In this document: positions 5,106 through 6,805 of the stretch, in pieces
Position numbering within the stretch: position 1 is the stretch's first letter
Layout of the letters: every line of letters starts with the position of its first letter
Assembly: GCA_009781815.1 (NCBI GenBank)
Contig: WQVB01000068.1
Location: 1 to 6,805 of the forward strand
Direction: 5' to 3'
Source of the DNA: Defluviitaleaceae bacterium
GTDB lineage: Bacteria > Bacillota > Clostridia > Lachnospirales > WRAX01
Length of the DNA stretch: 6,805 bases
The notes under the pieces: generated by a model
What the model was told of the DNA's origin: nothing
The model's database searches: none
Seen by the model: the letters and a program-made list of their open reading frames with translations, nothing else
Position numbers and translations under genes: made by a program

Positions 5106-5127
5106 AACAAGATAAGGGTATTGTCAA
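5099..5127 (-). promoter_or_regulatory. Consensus sigma-A promoter of dps
   Basis: On the minus strand TTGACA (5127-5122) and TATAAT (5104-5099) are separated by exactly 17 nt, a perfect consensus promoter, about 56 nt before the dps start codon. Transcription should begin near 5092. A small stem, GAGAA with TTCTC (5091-5077), would then form at the very 5' end of the message and may stabilise it. Such a strong promoter suggests that expression is held down by a repressor under normal conditions. Confidence 0.9.
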
Positions 5128-5166
5128 TAGTAAATTTTCATTATTGATAAATTTTTTTAATAAGCT

Positions 5167-6363
5167 CTATATGATAACCAAAGGCACGGATAATTCCCTT
5201 GGTTTTGATTGCTTTTTCGCTATATTGTAAAGCTGTGTAGATTTATATTCTCTCTCTAAAGTTTCTTTCACAAATGGCGGCAAACCCTCCACATCTTTAA
5301 GGTTTAAAACCACCTTAGACGCAGCTTTTGCTTGGATTTTAGCTAAAAGGTGAGTCTTATCACGCCTAAAACCCAAAATGCGTATATATTGAGGAGGTAA
5401 AGCCTCGAATTTTTTTGGAGTGCCTAAAACTATATGCAAAGTAGCACGCCTTAAAGCTGACATGGTGATGTTTTTGCATTTAGCTGCATTTAGTATACAG
5501 GTTATTTCATAATGCTTGCTAGCCGCTTTTTTGAGGCGAGAGGCTATGGCTTGGCTAACCCCTAAAAAGCTAGTCAAATCCTCCTCATTCAAAAGTGCAT
5601 AATGAAAAAAAGGTGTAAAATTATCAAGATGGTTAATATCACCCATGTTGACTGCTTCTAAAAGGCTATCAAAACTATAATTAGGTATAAAACTTGCAAC
5701 AGCATTTACATTGCCTTCAAATATTTGGTTGCGTATAAAAGACGCCGAGGCAAAGTTGTCGCTTGCAACCGCATCATCATGGCCAGCCCCTTTGCGTAAA
5801 ACAATATGAGCATCTATATCAAGATTGTAGCGTTTTATGGCCTTTAGATACTCTATAGCTAAAATATTATTAGGTGTTGCGATAGCCTCCCTAATGGCTT
5901 CGCTTTTCTCCCCCTGGCACAGGGCATTTGCCCTAGCTTTAGGGAAGCTATAGCCTTTTTGCAAGTTGCTCTTCAAAGCTTCTTTGAAAGCTTCATCCTC
6001 ACTCACCAAGCGGGCGGCGATATCTTTCAAAAGCTGCAAATCCTCAGTCTCAGCACCAAAACAAATGCTTTGCACCACGCCAGTTTGCGCTAGGGTGTAC
6101 ACGCCAGCTGCGGCAAAATACTCGGCGGAGGATGCAGCGTAAGGGGTGGGCAGCTCTAAAACCACATCAGCACCACCCAGCAAGGCGGCTTTGGTGCGGG
6201 CATATTTGTCTATTAAGGCTGGCTCGCCCCTTTGCACATAGTTGCCGCTCATAGCCACTATCACATGGCTCGCCCCGCTTGCCTCTTTAGCTTTTTGAAT
6301 ATGAAAAGCATGGCCGTTGTGAAAAGGGTTATATTCCGCTATGATGCCACAGATTTTCTCCAT
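5167..6363 (-). CDS. tmcAL: tRNA(Met) cytidine acetate ligase TmcAL
   Basis: A 398-residue protein (about 415 in Bacillus) of the YlbM/TmcAL nucleotidyltransferase family. It opens with the HIGH-type ATP-binding motif in GIIAEYNPFHNGH (6-18) and H21, followed by MSGNYVQRGEPA (38-49) and LIDKYARTKAA. The middle has PNNILAIEYLKAI (164-176), KGAGHDD near 191, and SASFIRNQI (206-214), the second nucleotide-binding signature. The enzyme uses ATP and acetate to form acetyl-adenylate and makes N4-acetylcytidine at the wobble position of elongator tRNA-Met, which limits misreading of isoleucine AUA. The frame extends 35 codons upstream, but that part overlaps the asparagine synthetase gene and the family begins at MEKICGIIAEYNP, so ATG 6363 is chosen. 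There is no clear ribosome binding site, and the start lies 4 nt after the asnB stop, suggesting coupled translation. No obvious terminator follows before the dps promoter. Confidence 0.94.
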   Translation of the reverse strand: MEKICGIIAEYNPFHNGHAFHIQKAKEASGASHVIVAMSGNYVQRGEPALIDKYARTKAALLGGADVVLELPTPYAASSAEYFAAAGVYTLAQTGVVQSICFGAETEDLQLLKDIAARLVSEDEAFKEALKSNLQKGYSFPKARANALCQGEKSEAIREAIATPNNILAIEYLKAIKRYNLDIDAHIVLRKGAGHDDAVASDNFASASFIRNQIFEGNVNAVASFIPNYSFDSLLEAVNMGDINHLDNFTPFFHYALLNEEDLTSFLGVSQAIASRLKKAASKHYEITCILNAAKCKNITMSALRRATLHIVLGTPKKFEALPPQYIRILGFRRDKTHLLAKIQAKAASKVVLNLKDVEGLPPFVKETLEREYKSTQLYNIAKKQSKPRELSVPLVII

Positions 6364-6367
6364 ATTA

Positions 6368-6805
6368 TCACACATTGTTTCTAAAGTGTTCTTGATGCCA
6401 CAGTATGAAGGTGTATATAGTCCAAATCTTTTTGCCGTTGTCAACTTTTTTTGCTTTGTGGTCGTCAAGCAACTTCATCAGCTTGTCCATTTTGAAAAAC
6501 TCTCCAACAAAATCTTGCTTAAAAGCATCCAAAACAATATTGTAATATTTTTCTTCTTGAAGCCAAAGGCGAGTAGGCACGGGAAAGCCAAGCCTATTTT
6601 TCGGTCGCCTATCAGCAAAATGGCGTGTAGCGGCCTTTCTGAAGGCATATTTTGTCGCCTGCTTGTTAACCCTATAGCGGGTAGGGGTTTTTGAGGCCAC
6701 GTCAAACACAGCTCTATCCGCAAAAGGCACACGAACCTCTAAAGAATGCACCATAGATATTCTATCGGCTATGTGCATAATGTCTCCAACCATCCACAAA
6801 TGTAC
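6368..6805 (-). CDS. asnB: Asparagine synthetase (glutamine-hydrolysing), C-terminal part (partial)
   Basis: The last 145 residues of an asparagine synthetase, open to the window edge. The visible part belongs to the ATP-binding synthetase domain: VHLWMVGDI, ADRISM, HSLEVRVPFADRAVF, then RYRVNKQATKYAFRKAA, GFPVPTRLWL and the terminal helix IYTFILWHQEH. The full enzyme, typically about 600 residues, has an N-terminal glutaminase domain that passes ammonia to aspartyl-AMP to make asparagine. That domain and the ATP-binding loop lie outside the window, so completeness cannot be judged. An apparent TTG start at 6799 is only an internal Leu codon, since conserved sequence continues upstream of it. 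The stop TGA (6370-6368) lies 4 nt before the tmcAL start. Confidence 0.92.
   Translation of the reverse strand, partial: VHLWMVGDIMHIADRISMVHSLEVRVPFADRAVFDVASKTPTRYRVNKQATKYAFRKAATRHFADRRPKNRLGFPVPTRLWLQEEKYYNIVLDAFKQDFVGEFFKMDKLMKLLDDHKAKKVDNGKKIWTIYTFILWHQEHFRNNV

Noticed and set aside
5044..5127. 28-codon N-terminal extension of Dps
   Set aside because: The strong ribosome binding site lies inside it, 8 nt before the family-like start, and the mapped-by-eye promoter would start transcription downstream of the extended start codon.
6364..6468. 35-codon N-terminal extension of TmcAL
   Set aside because: It lies within the conserved end of asnB in another frame and precedes the normal family N-terminus.

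Overview
The window looks like chromosome from a low-GC, endospore-forming member of the Bacillota, most likely a clostridium. The evidence is a spoVT gene, a PerR-type regulator beside dps, a BioY biotin transporter gene, strong AAGGAGG-type ribosome binding sites, one TTG start, and consensus sigma-A promoter elements. I cannot name the species.

Layout. (1) Bases 1-683, minus strand: the N-terminal 227 residues of an exported protein with a signal peptide, a very acidic linker and a probable beta-rich surface region, cut by the window edge. (2) Bases 684-1285: no protein gene. This stretch holds a 236-bp MITE-like palindromic element with terminal inverted repeats flanked by TA, a weak terminator-like hairpin, a -10-like element, and a folded RNA candidate (1139-1261) with a closing helix and two hairpins whose loops can pair. 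(3) Bases 1286-2898, plus strand: a tight four-gene operon encoding a zinc-ribbon protein, a PNPOx-like flavin-fold protein, a SnoaL/NTF2-like protein, and an unrecognised cysteine-containing protein. (4) Bases 3022-3567: spoVT, with a possible forespore-type promoter and a bidirectional terminator shared with bioY. (5) Bases 3617-5043, minus strand: dps, perR-like fur-family regulator and bioY, apparently one transcript from a perfect TTGACA-17-TATAAT promoter. A possible PerR operator overlaps the -10. (6) Bases 5167-6805, minus strand: tmcAL (tRNA-Met cytidine acetate ligase), closely behind the C-terminal end of an asparagine synthetase gene that runs off the window.

The most coherent module is dps with perR: peroxide or metal status sensed by the regulator would set levels of the iron-storing, DNA-protecting Dps. 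bioY is carried at the end of the same unit for no obvious functional reason. The four-gene operon joins small folds typical of accessory stress or small-molecule functions, but its substrate cannot be read from sequence. The strongest candidate for something undescribed is the structured RNA in front of that operon. It could be a cis-acting leader on the plus strand or a separate small RNA on the minus strand.
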